Source: Paracoccus sp. S1E-3 (GTDB lineage Bacteria; Pseudomonadota; Alphaproteobacteria; Rhodobacterales; Rhodobacteraceae). From it: a stretch of 64,000 bases of DNA. Shown here piece after piece: positions 29,550 through 37,793 of this stretch (the first letter of the stretch is position 1; each line of letters starts with the position of its first letter). The stretch covers positions 19,326-83,325 of the forward strand of contig NZ_JACEMU010000009.1 of the NCBI RefSeq assembly GCF_013868135.1. Direction: 5' to 3'. The notes beneath the pieces are model-generated. The model saw nothing but the letters and a program-made list of their open reading frames with translations, searched no databases and had not been told where the DNA came from. The position numbers and the translations under genes are program-made.

Positions 29550-30230
29550 CTAACAGCGGCTTGGCGGGGTTCTTTCCCACGGCTTTGCCTTCGGCATCGC
29601 CCCTGTCACCTCGACCTCGCGCAGCATCCCGCCTGCGATTAGCCCCTGCCGGACCCAGCCCAGCGCCTGCCACCAGTCGTCATAGCCGCGACGGGCAGCG
29701 TCGATCTGCTGCGGGTGGGGCGAGAAGGTGACCGGGCAGGCCAGGATGTCGATGGTCTTCCATGTCGCTCGGGCACCCGCGCCACGCACGCGGATGCGCT
29801 CGGTGCCGACGACGATGGCGCCCGCATGCGTCCCATGCTGGTTCTGCTTGACGATGGTCGGCACGCAGCGCGGGATGGCGCCCGGCATCCAGTCGGGGGT
29901 CAGACCTGCGCGGGCCAGTTCGGCGACGCGGATCGCCATGCGTTTGCCGCCGAGGATGTCGGGGATCCCGGCGACGGTGGCGGCGATCACCTCGGCGTCC
30001 TCGTGGGTGTAGCCGCCGATCTTGTGCTGGCCGCCGTCGATCTTGCAGCCGAGCACGGCGCGCTGCAGCAGGACGTATTCCAGGCCGAAGCCGAACCCTT
30101 CCTCGGTGACGTCCGGGGGCAGGGGCAGTTCCAGCTGCGCCTGTTCGATCCGGAACGCCCATTCCAGCGCCGCCTGCACGCCCAGCGCGCGCTTGATCCT
30201 GGTGCCTCTGACGCGGCCGTGGAAACTCAT
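29550..30230 (-). CDS. Conserved phage protein of unknown function (226 aa)
   Basis: This protein starts MSFHGRVRGTRIKRALGVQAALEWAFR and has conserved-looking blocks: EGFGFGLEYVLLQRAVLGCKIDGG and HEDAEVIAATVAGIPDILGGKRMAIRVAELAR. I recognise it only as a protein common near DNA methyltransferases in rhodobacterial prophages. It lies 12 bases from the C5 methyltransferase and is probably the last early phage gene before the inserted restriction operon. Confidence 0.65.
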   Translation of the reverse strand: MSFHGRVRGTRIKRALGVQAALEWAFRIEQAQLELPLPPDVTEEGFGFGLEYVLLQRAVLGCKIDGGQHKIGGYTHEDAEVIAATVAGIPDILGGKRMAIRVAELARAGLTPDWMPGAIPRCVPTIVKQNQHGTHAGAIVVGTERIRVRGAGARATWKTIDILACPVTFSPHPQQIDAARRGYDDWWQALGWVRQGLIAGGMLREVEVTGAMPKAKPWERTPPSRC

Positions 30231-30242
30231 CGCTGCAATCCT

Positions 30243-31340
30243 TCAAGGAAATCCATCTGCGCCGGGCGCTGGGCTGCATCCGTCGGCCGCCAGATCCACG
30301 GGCCCGAGGCCATGGGCAGCTGCGAGAGAGCGCCACGCATGTGCTGCTGCCAGAGGGTGAACTCCGTTGCCGAGCAGGCGCACAGCGCGTGCCCGATGGG
30401 CCAGCCCATCAGCCATCCGACGAAGAGCGGGTTCAGCCGCCGCCGCGACCGGCCCTTCAGGATCCGCCGCGAGACGGCGCGCCCATGCGAGGCAATCATC
30501 GAAGCCCAGAGCGGGCGCGAGATCGGGGCGTGCGGCAAGGACCGCGGCCCATCGGGCGAGGTCGCCGGGGCCGGGGGGGTGAAGCCCTGCTCCGCCCGGT
30601 AGTGCAGCAGATCCATCCGGGATTTGCCGTCGCTGCGGGTGACGCTGGCCTCCGAACTGCCCTTCCAGTTCTGTGCTGCCGGGGTCGGCCAATGGTTCGG
30701 CAGGGCCTTCGCGATGCACAGTGCCAGCGCCTCCGCCTTCCGCGTGAACCGAAGGTCCGCGACAGCGAATTCGCTGTTCCCGGCCGGGTTGTAGCGGCCG
30801 GTGCCGGGATGCAGGCTCATTGGTGTGGGCCAGGATGAAGATGCGCAGCCGCTCATGCGGCGCGCCGACCTCTGCCGCCGAGAACAGGCCCGCCGCAGGC
30901 GAATAGCCCAATCCCCAAAGCTCTCGCAGGACGGTTTCAAGGCCGAGAGTGACGTGACCGGCGACGTTTTCGAGGAAGACCCATTCGGGGCGGAGCTCAA
31001 AGATGACGCGGGCGACATCAGGCCAGAGATGGCGGGGATCGTCGGCGCCGCCGCGCTTTCCGGCCGCGCTGAAGGGCTGGCAGGGATATCCAGCCAGCAC
31101 CGTGTCGAAGGCGCCGCGGAAAGGGCGGGCGTCGAAGCTGCGCAGGTCGGTCCAGATCGGGGCCGGGGCGAAGTAGCCTGCGCGCTGGGCGGCAATGAGG
31201 ACGGCGCGGGGCCAGTCCTCCCATTCGACGAAGGCGCGGGTGTGATAGCCGGGTTCGGCGAGCATGAGGCCCAGATCAAGGCCTCCGCCGCCAGCGCAGA
31301 GGGACAATCCGTGCCGGGGACGAAGCACCATGCCATTCAC
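30243..31340 (-). CDS. C5-cytosine DNA methyltransferase
   Basis: This 365-residue protein has motif I LSLCAGGGGLDLGL (residue 13), motif IV GYPCQPFSAAGKR with the catalytic Cys (about residue 85), motif VI in WVFLENVAGHV (about 120) and motif VIII-like RLRIFILAH. The motif X/IX end (ALRRMADGLAHRARAVRLLGNGVHP) is at the C-terminus, the usual arrangement. It overlaps the replication gene by 4 bases. The likely role is self-protection of phage DNA. Confidence 0.9.
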   Translation of the reverse strand: MNGMVLRPRHGLSLCAGGGGLDLGLMLAEPGYHTRAFVEWEDWPRAVLIAAQRAGYFAPAPIWTDLRSFDARPFRGAFDTVLAGYPCQPFSAAGKRGGADDPRHLWPDVARVIFELRPEWVFLENVAGHVTLGLETVLRELWGLGYSPAAGLFSAAEVGAPHERLRIFILAHTNEPASRHRPLQPGREQRIRCRGPSVHAEGGGAGTVHREGPAEPLADPGSTELEGQFGGQRHPQRRQIPDGSAALPGGAGLHPPGPGDLARWAAVLAARPDLAPALGFDDCLAWARRLAADPEGPVAAAAEPALRRMADGLAHRARAVRLLGNGVHPLAAAHAWRSLAAAHGLGPVDLAADGCSPAPGADGFP

Positions 31341-32344
31341 CGCACCCCGCGCTCGCGCAGGCGTTCGGCTGTCACCAGCCCCCGGGCCAGCATGGCATCG
31401 CGCATCGTGTTGCTGATCGCGCTGACCGGCAGGTAGCGGTCGGAGTTGACCAGATCGGCGTAGAAGGCGGGCAGGTCGGTGATCGGCTTGGTGGCCGGAG
31501 CAGGGGCCACCTTGGGCTTGCGCCGTTTCCGGGCCGTATCCTCGACCTTGCGCTGGGCAGCACGCTGCATCGCCCGGTCCAGCGCCTTCGGCCCATCGGG
31601 CGGTTCGGGATGCTCATCGCGGGAGGCCTCGGCCGCGGCGATGATCTCCGCCTCGGTCAGCCCCAGCTCGTCACGCCAGCGCTGGACGTGCAGCCGGGGC
31701 GGCCAGCCTTGCCACCAGCCGGGCAGGGCGTCGGGGTCGAGGCCCAGCGCGCCGAGCAGGTCCCCGAAAACCTCATCGGGTACGCCTTCGCGCGCCTGCG
31801 CGCCCTCCTCCTCCTTTACTGGTTTACTTAGAGGTTCCCTTACAAGGTTAGTGTCCGAAATCCGGACACGGCTTTCAGCATTTTCCGGACACGGGTCAGC
31901 CGGAAAATCGGACACGGCTTCCGCATCGATTCCGTGGCCGAAATCTGGACACGGCAAGGCATCGAACGCGCCGTCCAGGGGCGAACCCTCTGCCATGTCG
32001 GCGATTTTCGCATCGGGGCATTCCCCGTGTCCGATTTCCGGACACGGCACCACAGCTACAGGTGTGAAGCCCGGCTCGAACCCCAGGATGTAGCGTGTCG
32101 GCAGCTGGCGCTTGGTCACGGGATCGAGCCGCGGAACACGCCGCAGCAGGCCCACCGCCTCAAGCTGGCCAAGGTGGTCGTTCAGCGTGGACCGGCTGAT
32201 TTCGCAGTCATGCGCCAGCCGATCCTGCGAGGGGAAGCAGCCGAAATCAGGGTTGAACCGGTCACAGAGGTGCCAGAGCACGATCTTGGTCGTGGGCTTC
32301 AACCCGCGCTGCTTTATGGCCCAGTTGGTGGCCTCGTGGCTCAT
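31337..32344 (-). CDS. Phage replication initiator-like helix-turn-helix protein, with origin inside the gene
   Basis: The start is MSHEATNWAIKQRGLKPTTKIVLWHLCDRF (ATG at 32344); the protein is 335 residues. The N-terminal 90 residues form a winged helix-turn-helix (CFPSQDRLAHDCEISRSTLNDHLGQLEAVGLLRRV), like lambda O-type initiators. Residues 99-165 form a linker whose DNA holds five iterons. The C-terminal part has DEVFGDLLGALGLDPDALPGWWQGW. The iterons are in different frames, so the repeats are DNA sites, not protein repeats. It overlaps the VRR-NUC gene. Confidence 0.75.
   Translation of the reverse strand: MSHEATNWAIKQRGLKPTTKIVLWHLCDRFNPDFGCFPSQDRLAHDCEISRSTLNDHLGQLEAVGLLRRVPRLDPVTKRQLPTRYILGFEPGFTPVAVVPCPEIGHGECPDAKIADMAEGSPLDGAFDALPCPDFGHGIDAEAVSDFPADPCPENAESRVRISDTNLVREPLSKPVKEEEGAQAREGVPDEVFGDLLGALGLDPDALPGWWQGWPPRLHVQRWRDELGLTEAEIIAAAEASRDEHPEPPDGPKALDRAMQRAAQRKVEDTARKRRKPKVAPAPATKPITDLPAFYADLVNSDRYLPVSAISNTMRDAMLARGLVTAERLRERGVR
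31849..32047. repeat. Five 23-bp iterons in the replication gene: probable phage origin
   Basis: Units of 23 bp start at 31849, 31872, 31895, 31932 and 32025. Each ends in GGACACGG, and three also carry the inverted arm CCGTGTCC (arms CCGTGTCCG/CGGACACGG in the unit at 32025). The first three are exactly 23 bp apart. The adjacent stretch 31808-31850 (tttactggtttacttag) is AT-rich for this genome, like an unwinding element. The layout mirrors lambda ori within gene O. Confidence 0.75.
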
Positions 32345-32736
32345 GGCGCGGGCCTCCGCGGGGCGGGCGCGATGCGCGTTGTGAAGCCGTGATCCGCCAG
32401 CGCGCCCAGCGCGTCGTCGAGACTGCGCACCAGCGCCCAGCCGAAGCCCTGAGCCAGAACAGCATCGCGGAATGATTCCTGCTCCGGCCGCAGCCGCCCT
32501 TTCGGCGCTTTCAGCTCGAGGAACAGGACACGGCCGTCGCAGATGACCATCAGATCGGCGAACCCGGCATGGACGCCCATGCCGACAAGGATCGCCTGGC
32601 GCTTGGCTCCGCGGGGCCCGGCCTCGGTCACCTCGTTGGCGCAGTGGTGGATGATGGCCGAGCGGGGCAGGGCTATGCGCAGCGCTTGAACGACCGCGCG
32701 CTGCAGATCGGCCTCGGGGGTGCCGCGGCGCTTCAT
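32341..32736 (-). CDS. VRR-NUC domain nuclease
   Basis: This 131-residue protein has the small VRR-NUC fold of the PD-(D/E)xK group: HHCANEVTEAG, then GFADLMVICDGRVLFLELKAPKGRL with the Asp and E-x-K catalytic residues, and Q-x-x-F in RPEQESFRDAVL. Stand-alone phage versions cut branched or replication intermediates. It lies between the replication gene and a small gene, each with 4-base overlap. Confidence 0.9.
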   Translation of the reverse strand: MKRRGTPEADLQRAVVQALRIALPRSAIIHHCANEVTEAGPRGAKRQAILVGMGVHAGFADLMVICDGRVLFLELKAPKGRLRPEQESFRDAVLAQGFGWALVRSLDDALGALADHGFTTRIAPAPRRPAP

Positions 32737-32972
32737 CGCGCGGCCCTCCCCTGATCCTCGCGCTGGGCGCGCCGTACCGGCCGCCGCGCGTCAACCACCA
32801 CCAGCAGGCGCTGCGCCTCTGTTCGCTCGGCCGACGTCTCGCCGTGCTGGACGAGCACATTGCATGCGAGCCGGATGAGGAGATCGCTGTGATGCGCGAC
32901 ATCGGCGATGACGGCACGGGCCTCGGCCACGCGGTCGGCGGGCCAGGCGGAACTGCGGGGGTGGATCTTCAT
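32733..32972 (-). CDS. Small phage protein of unknown function (79 aa)
   Basis: The start is MKIHPRSSAWPADRVAEARAVIADVAHHSD (ATG at 32972), overlapping the AlpA-like gene. It is helical, with LLIRLACNVLVQHGETSAERTEAQ in the middle and a basic tail. No family is recognised; it is part of the early phage operon. Confidence 0.55.
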   Translation of the reverse strand: MKIHPRSSAWPADRVAEARAVIADVAHHSDLLIRLACNVLVQHGETSAERTEAQRLLVVVDARRPVRRAQREDQGRAAR

Positions 32973-33217
32973 GACCGCCCCCGCGTCTTGCGCACCGGAT
33001 GGGCCTGTTCCTGCGCCCTGATCCACTCCTGTATGGCGGCACGGCTATAGAAGGTCTTTCGACCTATGCGTGTGCATGGCGGCCCCTGACGGCGGGCTTC
33101 CCACCGGGATAGCGTGTCGGTCGTCAGGCCCAGCGCGCGGGCCAACTGCTCCCGGCTGATCCAGTCGGCCAGCAGGTCGGGGATCTCTTCCACCGGGTCA
33201 TCTTGCATGTCTTTCAT
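32969..33217 (-). CDS. AlpA/excisionase-like DNA-binding protein
   Basis: This 82-residue protein has a MerR-like winged helix (ISREQLARALGLTTDTLSRWEARRQGP, then GRKTFYSRAAIQEWI), the usual form of phage excisionase or AlpA regulators. The longer upstream open frame was rejected because it covers the intergenic repeat. It is the first gene after the integrase fragment, consistent with excision control. Confidence 0.75.
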   Translation of the reverse strand: MKDMQDDPVEEIPDLLADWISREQLARALGLTTDTLSRWEARRQGPPCTRIGRKTFYSRAAIQEWIRAQEQAHPVRKTRGRS

Positions 33218-33277
33218 GGGCTGTTCCGTTCGCCTTGCGCCCCTCTGCTGGGGCGGTTTCAGCGAAGCAGAGCGCGA

Positions 33278-33308
33278 GGACCGGAAGACAGGCGGAAGGT
33301 GGAACTGG
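33278..33308. repeat. 31-bp direct repeat, copy 1
   Basis: This 31-bp unit, beginning GGACCGGAAGACAGG and ending GGTGGAACTGG, recurs at 34374-34404 with one mismatch. This copy lies 61 bases upstream of the AlpA-like start. It may be a duplicated regulatory site or a recombination scar. Confidence 0.75.
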
Positions 33309-33512
33309 CCGCTGCCATCCAATTCCACCCCTTATTTTATTGGTGCTTCGGCGGCTGGCGCGCGACACGACACGCGTTACGGCAGTCTTCGTGGGGTATC
33401 CCTCGCGCCGGTTCCTGGCGACGATCCGCGCTTCGTCGACACCGCTCCGACAGCTTGGGGCTGATTGGGCGGCGCTGAGGCGGTTTCGCCGGTTTCGCAG
33501 GGACCGGAATTG

Positions 33513-33531
33513 CCGGAATGGACCATTCCGG
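33513..33531. promoter_or_regulatory. Palindrome CCGGAATG-N3-CATTCCGG
   Basis: A perfect 8-bp dyad with a 3-base centre lies in the 400-base space between the integrase fragment and the AlpA-like gene, where a lysogeny operator would be expected. No other clear gene is present in 33309-33617. Confidence 0.45.
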
Positions 33532-33617
33532 TCGGGTTCCGACGGTTCTGGATGATATCCACAAGTTCTTTTTTTGTTCTGGTGCGCCAGTGCAGGATTC
33601 TGGTTGATCGTTCGCCT

Positions 33618-34304
33618 TCAGGATGCGTAGATTCGTGGTTGAGCAGAACATAAGAATCGACAAGGCAACCCCTGCGCGGGGTTGTCCGTCCGCCATTCCC
33701 ACTCCATCGCCAGCGTGAACATCTTGCGCAGCACCTCGCCCATGCGGTTGGCGCGGATCGGGGTGGGCTTGTGCCCCTGCAGCTTGCGGGCCCGGTTGTT
33801 GGGTTTTGCCTTGCAGGGACGGGGCCGCCCCTCGGCCACGAAATCGAGGAACTTCGCGACGTCGGACTTCGTGATCTCCGTCACCAGCCGGTTGCCCCAG
33901 GTGGGTTCTACCATCTTCTTCAGCATCGACACCTGATCGCCCGCATTGGTCTTGGCCAGTTTCGGCAGATGCTCGGCGATGTAGCGGTCGATCATGTCCG
34001 TGACGCGCGGGGCCCCGCGCCAATCGTCGCGCGCCGCCAGAGGATCCTGCCCCTCGTCAATGGCGCGGCGCAGTTCCTTGGCGCGCTCGCGCGCGGCCGT
34101 GACGCTCCACTCAGGCCAGCGCCCGATGGTCATCCGCCGCTGTCGACCGGAATGCCGGTAGTCGATGGTGAAGGTCCGCGCGCCCGAGGCCTGTACACGG
34201 GCGGCGAAGCCAATCACCTCCGTGTCGAAGATCTGATAGCTAACGCCGGGCTTCGGCTCCGCCTCGCGCAGGGTTTTCTCATTCAGTTTCAGTCTCTTGA
34301 CCAT
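33618..34304 (-). pseudogene. Tyrosine integrase, N-terminal part only
   Basis: The first 213 residues are a normal DUF4102-type integrase: an arm-binding domain (MVKRLKLNEKTLREAEPKPGV; QASGARTFTIDYRHSGRQRRMTIGRWPEWS), then the core-binding helices (VTDMIDRYIAEHLPKLAKTNAG; ANRMGEVLRKMFTLAMEWEW). It breaks after DNPAQG, and 16 unrelated residues precede the stop. The whole catalytic domain with the R-H-R-Y residues is missing. The break at about 33670 coincides with a short hairpin CAACCCC-TGCGC-GGGGTTG. The prophage therefore probably lacks its own integration enzyme. Confidence 0.85.
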
Positions 34305-34373
34305 CCATCATGCCTCCTTGCCCGACGACACAGGCGTAGACCCGCGCCACTATCAAGTCGGACCACGAGCAGG

Positions 34374-34404
34374 GGACCGGAATACAGGCGGAAGGTGGAA
34401 CTGG
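34374..34404. repeat. 31-bp direct repeat, copy 2
   Basis: This is the second copy of the unit at 33278-33308 (single T/G difference). It lies 70 bases upstream of the integrase start, so each copy stands at a similar distance ahead of a leftward gene. The rest of 34305-34649 shows no credible gene. Confidence 0.75.
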
Positions 34405-34649
34405 GGCGGGGATGAGCGTTCCGGGCCAGAAGACCAAGGGGTTGGGCGAACTGGACCAGTGCGCTGGGATATTAGCTATGTGTTTGCCTTTTGGTTGCGA
34501 ATGGATCGAGGCTCACTCCGGTAGTTGCAACTCAGATGGTTGCGGCCCATCCTCCGCGGCATGATCATTGGACCAGGAACACCCCTCAATATTCGAGATG
34601 TCGATATCCTTTCGGCGGTACTCCGCCCTAAACGAGATGACTGACCACC

Positions 34650-34880
34650 ATGGCAATTGCGCTGACGCCGATCCGAGAGGGTGAGCTATGGACTGGGTCT
34701 ACCTGGAGGATCGAAGACGAAAATGCTTTGGCTGGGCTGCTTTCTCGAGTGGCCATCGGCCAAGCCCGAGTTGCCGAGCGCATTCTGCACGAGGATGGTC
34801 TGGTTCCGGGGCAGGGGAGGTCGAGAGCTGGCGCTCCAGGTCCTTCCGGCGGGCATCCAGTTCTATCATTCGGTCCTTGA
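34650..34880 (+). pseudogene. 5' fragment of an unidentified gene, running into recombinase DNA
   Basis: The first 55 codons (MAIALTPIREGELWTGSTWRI, then EDENALAGLLSRVAIGQARV) have the codon pattern and composition of a real protein. After about 34820 the frame reads antisense to the recombinase and looks random. The opposite is true of the recombinase, whose last 40 residues before its stop look random. Together they mark a junction where a gene start was joined to a recombinase end. No family is recognised. Confidence 0.45.
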
Positions 34881-36162
34881 CCTGTTCCGCGGGAACCCCG
34901 GCGATAATCGCGTCGACCAGCTTCTTGTGATCGGTCGAGACCTGCTTCAGTTCTCTCTTCAGTTCGGCCTGCCCTGCGGCGCGGGTCGCCTGCAGCCGGT
35001 TCCGCTCGGCGGCATATTCCTCGCAGAAGATGCGGACCGCTTCTTCGTCCATCAGATGATGTTCGAGGGCGCTCAGAACGCGGCCTTCCAGATCCTTCTG
35101 CTTGATGACGGCCATGTTAGTGCAGGCGGCGGCGCCCTTCTTCCGCGCGGTCGAGCAGCCGAAACCACCCTTGGACACTTTCGAAAACCCGCCGCCGCAG
35201 CATCCGCAGGTCATCAGCCCTGAAAACAAGAACTTCGGCCGCCGCCGGTCCCAGATCGGGACATCGGAGTTCTTGGTCTTCATCGCCCGCTGCCGCGCCT
35301 TCACCTGATCCCAAAGCGCGTCGTCGATGATCCGCAGGTGCGGCACGGCGACCGAGGTCACCCGGTCCTCGGAGTTCTGCCGCGAGTTCCGTTTGCCGGT
35401 ATCAGGATCCTTGCTGTAATGCAGCCGGTTCCAGACCAGGCGCCCGACATACAGTTCGTTGTTCAGGATGCCGGTTCCACGTTCGCGATTGCCGAGGATC
35501 GTCGAGGTGCCCCAGAAGCCGCCGCGCGGGCCAGGGATCTTCTCGAGATTCAGCGCTTCGGCGATCTTGCCGGCCGAAATGCCTTGCGCGTAATCCTCAA
35601 AGATCCGGCGCACCACCTCCGCCTCGATGCGGTTGACGGCGCGATCGCCGTGCTCAAGCTTGCCGTTCACCGAGATCCCGGGCAGCACGTCGTAGCCATA
35701 GGCATTGCCGCCCGCCAGCTTGCCGGCCCTGACCCGGCCCTTCTGGCCGCGATGGGTCTTGATGCCGATGTCGCGAAGCAGGATCTGGTTCATCGTCCCC
35801 TTCATGCCGATCAGCATGGCATCGACCTTGCCTTCGGTCAGCGTGTGGATCTCGATGCCCTGATGGTCCATCCGCTCGTGGAACTTGGCAATATCAGCGA
35901 GCTTGCGCGATAGCCGGTCCATGGCTTCGGCCAGGACAATCTCGAACCGGCCCGCCTTGGCGTCACGTTGCAGCGCCTCGATCCCGGGGCGGAACATGCT
36001 GGCGCCCGAGGTGGCACGGTCGTGGTAGGTGGCGACAACCTCCCAGCCTTCCCGAGCCGCCAGCTCCCGGCAGGAGTCGACCTGATCCTCGATCGAGGCA
36101 TCGCGCTGTTTGTCCGTCGAAAAGCGCGCGTAAATCGCAACGCGCAGCGGGGGTTGGGTCAC
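34699..36162 (-). CDS. Large serine recombinase with replaced C-terminus
   Basis: GTG start (36162) lies 8 bases after AGGAG. The 487-residue protein has the resolvase catalytic domain (RVAIYARFSTDKQRDASIEDQ with the catalytic Ser; LVLAEAMDRLSRKLADI-type helix). The Recombinase domain follows (GGNAYGYDVLP; AGKIAEALNLEKIPGPRGG), then a zinc ribbon (CGCCGG and downstream Cys) and a coiled coil. After STSPAPEPD the last 40 residues do not resemble the family end and coincide with antisense of a different gene start. It may be inactive. Confidence 0.82.
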   Translation of the reverse strand: MTQPPLRVAIYARFSTDKQRDASIEDQVDSCRELAAREGWEVVATYHDRATSGASMFRPGIEALQRDAKAGRFEIVLAEAMDRLSRKLADIAKFHERMDHQGIEIHTLTEGKVDAMLIGMKGTMNQILLRDIGIKTHRGQKGRVRAGKLAGGNAYGYDVLPGISVNGKLEHGDRAVNRIEAEVVRRIFEDYAQGISAGKIAEALNLEKIPGPRGGFWGTSTILGNRERGTGILNNELYVGRLVWNRLHYSKDPDTGKRNSRQNSEDRVTSVAVPHLRIIDDALWDQVKARQRAMKTKNSDVPIWDRRRPKFLFSGLMTCGCCGGGFSKVSKGGFGCSTARKKGAAACTNMAVIKQKDLEGRVLSALEHHLMDEEAVRIFCEEYAAERNRLQATRAAGQAELKRELKQVSTDHKKLVDAIIAGVPAEQVKDRMIELDARRKDLERQLSTSPAPEPDHPRAECARQLGLGRWPLEKAAQPKHFRLRSSR

Positions 36163-36188
36163 GGAAACATCTCCTGATGTGCAGGCGA

Positions 36189-36383
36189 TCATTCATCGGT
36201 CGCGCTGTGGTCACGGCGCGCCGCATCTCGCGCCAACTCCCGAATGAAGTGGTGCAGCAGCTCCTTCTGCTCGCGTCCGGAATCGGAAAGCGGTTGCGTC
36301 CTCGGCAATGCCCCATCAAGCTGGTCGTGCCGCGATATCCGCTTTTGCGGCGTATGATGTGCAGGGCGAGGCGGCTTTGGCAT
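36189..36383 (-). CDS. Possible small protein upstream of the recombinase (64 aa)
   Basis: MPKPPRPAHHTPQKRISRHDQL is followed by a helix REQKELLHHFIRELARDAARRDH. It lies 26 bases upstream of the recombinase on the same strand. The helical C-terminus looks protein-like, but no strong ribosome binding site is seen, so this is tentative. Confidence 0.35.
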   Translation of the reverse strand: MPKPPRPAHHTPQKRISRHDQLDGALPRTQPLSDSGREQKELLHHFIRELARDAARRDHSATDE

Positions 36384-36501
36384 GGCGACAGGGCTCGATG
36401 GTATTGGCTTGCCATCGACCTGCCCTGAAACCGACAGTCTTTTTGGGAAACAAATCCCTGTTTTGCAACTTGTTGTTTTTGATCGATTTTAAGGTATTGC
36501 G

Positions 36502-37782
36502 ATGGAGGATTGGTCCCGGCAGTTCGAAAGGCTCTGCCGTGAGAGGATAGCCGAAGAGCGCGCACCGGATTCCGCCTTTGCCGATCTGCAACCGGTGCTG
36601 CTGTTTCTGGACCCGGCGCGGTTCGGTGTGGAATGGACGTCTGTGCCAGCCCTGATCCGTCAACGATTCCAGGCGCGGCCGCTCCGTCAGGTGCTTTCGC
36701 TCTCGCCGGATGATCCCGAACTCGATCCCTTCATGGACCCCTGGCAGCGCAGGCAGTTCCGCGAATTGGGCTATGCGCTGACGGTGCTGGTTCACCTTCC
36801 TTTGCAGCACATCCCGCGCGGCAGGCGGGCGTTGGCCCCGGTTGAACTGGCCCTGCGGGAAGCGCTGCAGCTTTGGGCCTTTGCGCTGATCCCGGCAATC
36901 GAGGCGATCTTCGCGCAAAGCAAGGCACTTAAGAGCGGATACGCGTCGCCTTTTGATTGCCTCGCGCAAAATGCGCCGCATCTTTTGGCTTTGGCCGATC
37001 ACTCCCGTGTCGGGCGGGCCGCCGACGAGATTGCAGTTGATCGTCCCGATGATGCCGAGGACCAGCCCGCGCTGCGCGAGTTCGTTCGTGCGCAGGCCGA
37101 TGAGGGACGCAAGCATCGGCTCGTCATCGCCGGTGAGGGCAGCCGCATTGGCGGCAATTGCGGAGGCTTGCGGCAGCGCCAGACAGCCCGCGCTGTCGCG
37201 GCCTGCGGGACGCATGTGGATCGCGCGGTGATGGCCGGAGAAATTCTGCAGCGCATCGAATTGCTGGACCTGCTGGCCAAGGCGCGCCGAGCGGCGGCGG
37301 CGATCATGTCCGCGCGGCCCGGCGAGATGCGGGATTATACCGAAGGCATGGATCGGCTCGACGGGGCGGGCGCGCATGGCCTGCGCCGTGATCCAACGGG
37401 GCTGGGCAAACGCAGGCTCGCCGCAGCAAATGCCATCAACGCGGCGCAAAAACCCGATGCGCTGATCCAGCCGCCCATCCCCGATGCCGCCATCCGGTTC
37501 AGCCCGCAGGAACTCGCAGCGCTGGCCTTTCTCTGCGACATCGACCCTTTCCATCTCTGCGCCCAGCATCATCTGCTTTGCCCCGAGATCCTTGCCGCCC
37601 GTGCGCTCGGTGCCATGCAGTTCCAGCGTAGGGACGAGACGCGCGAGGCGGTCGAGCCGCTGCTGCCCTGGCTGCGGACCAGCAACGCGCCACGGAATCC
37701 GGGGGCCGACCCGATTGAAACCGGTGCCCGCGACATTGCCGCCGCCATCATCAGCCTGCGCAATCTGTTGATTGAGGAGTGA
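36502..37782 (+). CDS. Hypothetical protein (426 aa)
   Basis: The ATG follows AAGG by 7 bases, and the 70 bases upstream are AT-rich, suggesting its own promoter. The protein is helical and neutral (MEDWSRQFERLCRERIAEERAP; WQRRQFRELGYALTVLVHL; LDLLAKARRAAAAIMSARPG). The region ELAALAFLCDIDPFHLCAQHHLLCPEIL has several Cys/His but no recognised site. Function unknown; it is convergent with the next gene and not obviously part of an operon. Confidence 0.65.
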   Translation: MEDWSRQFERLCRERIAEERAPDSAFADLQPVLLFLDPARFGVEWTSVPALIRQRFQARPLRQVLSLSPDDPELDPFMDPWQRRQFRELGYALTVLVHLPLQHIPRGRRALAPVELALREALQLWAFALIPAIEAIFAQSKALKSGYASPFDCLAQNAPHLLALADHSRVGRAADEIAVDRPDDAEDQPALREFVRAQADEGRKHRLVIAGEGSRIGGNCGGLRQRQTARAVAACGTHVDRAVMAGEILQRIELLDLLAKARRAAAAIMSARPGEMRDYTEGMDRLDGAGAHGLRRDPTGLGKRRLAAANAINAAQKPDALIQPPIPDAAIRFSPQELAALAFLCDIDPFHLCAQHHLLCPEILAARALGAMQFQRRDETREAVEPLLPWLRTSNAPRNPGADPIETGARDIAAAIISLRNLLIEE

Positions 37783-37793
37783 GGTAAGCAGTA

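Noticed and set aside
33377..33562. 61-codon leftward frame between integrase and AlpA-like gene
   Set aside because: No ribosome site, Pro/Thr-rich random composition, and it covers the palindrome that looks regulatory.
33561..33580. T-run TTCTTTTTTTGTTCT as a terminator
   Set aside because: The nearest dyad is about 40 bases upstream, too far for a rho-independent terminator.
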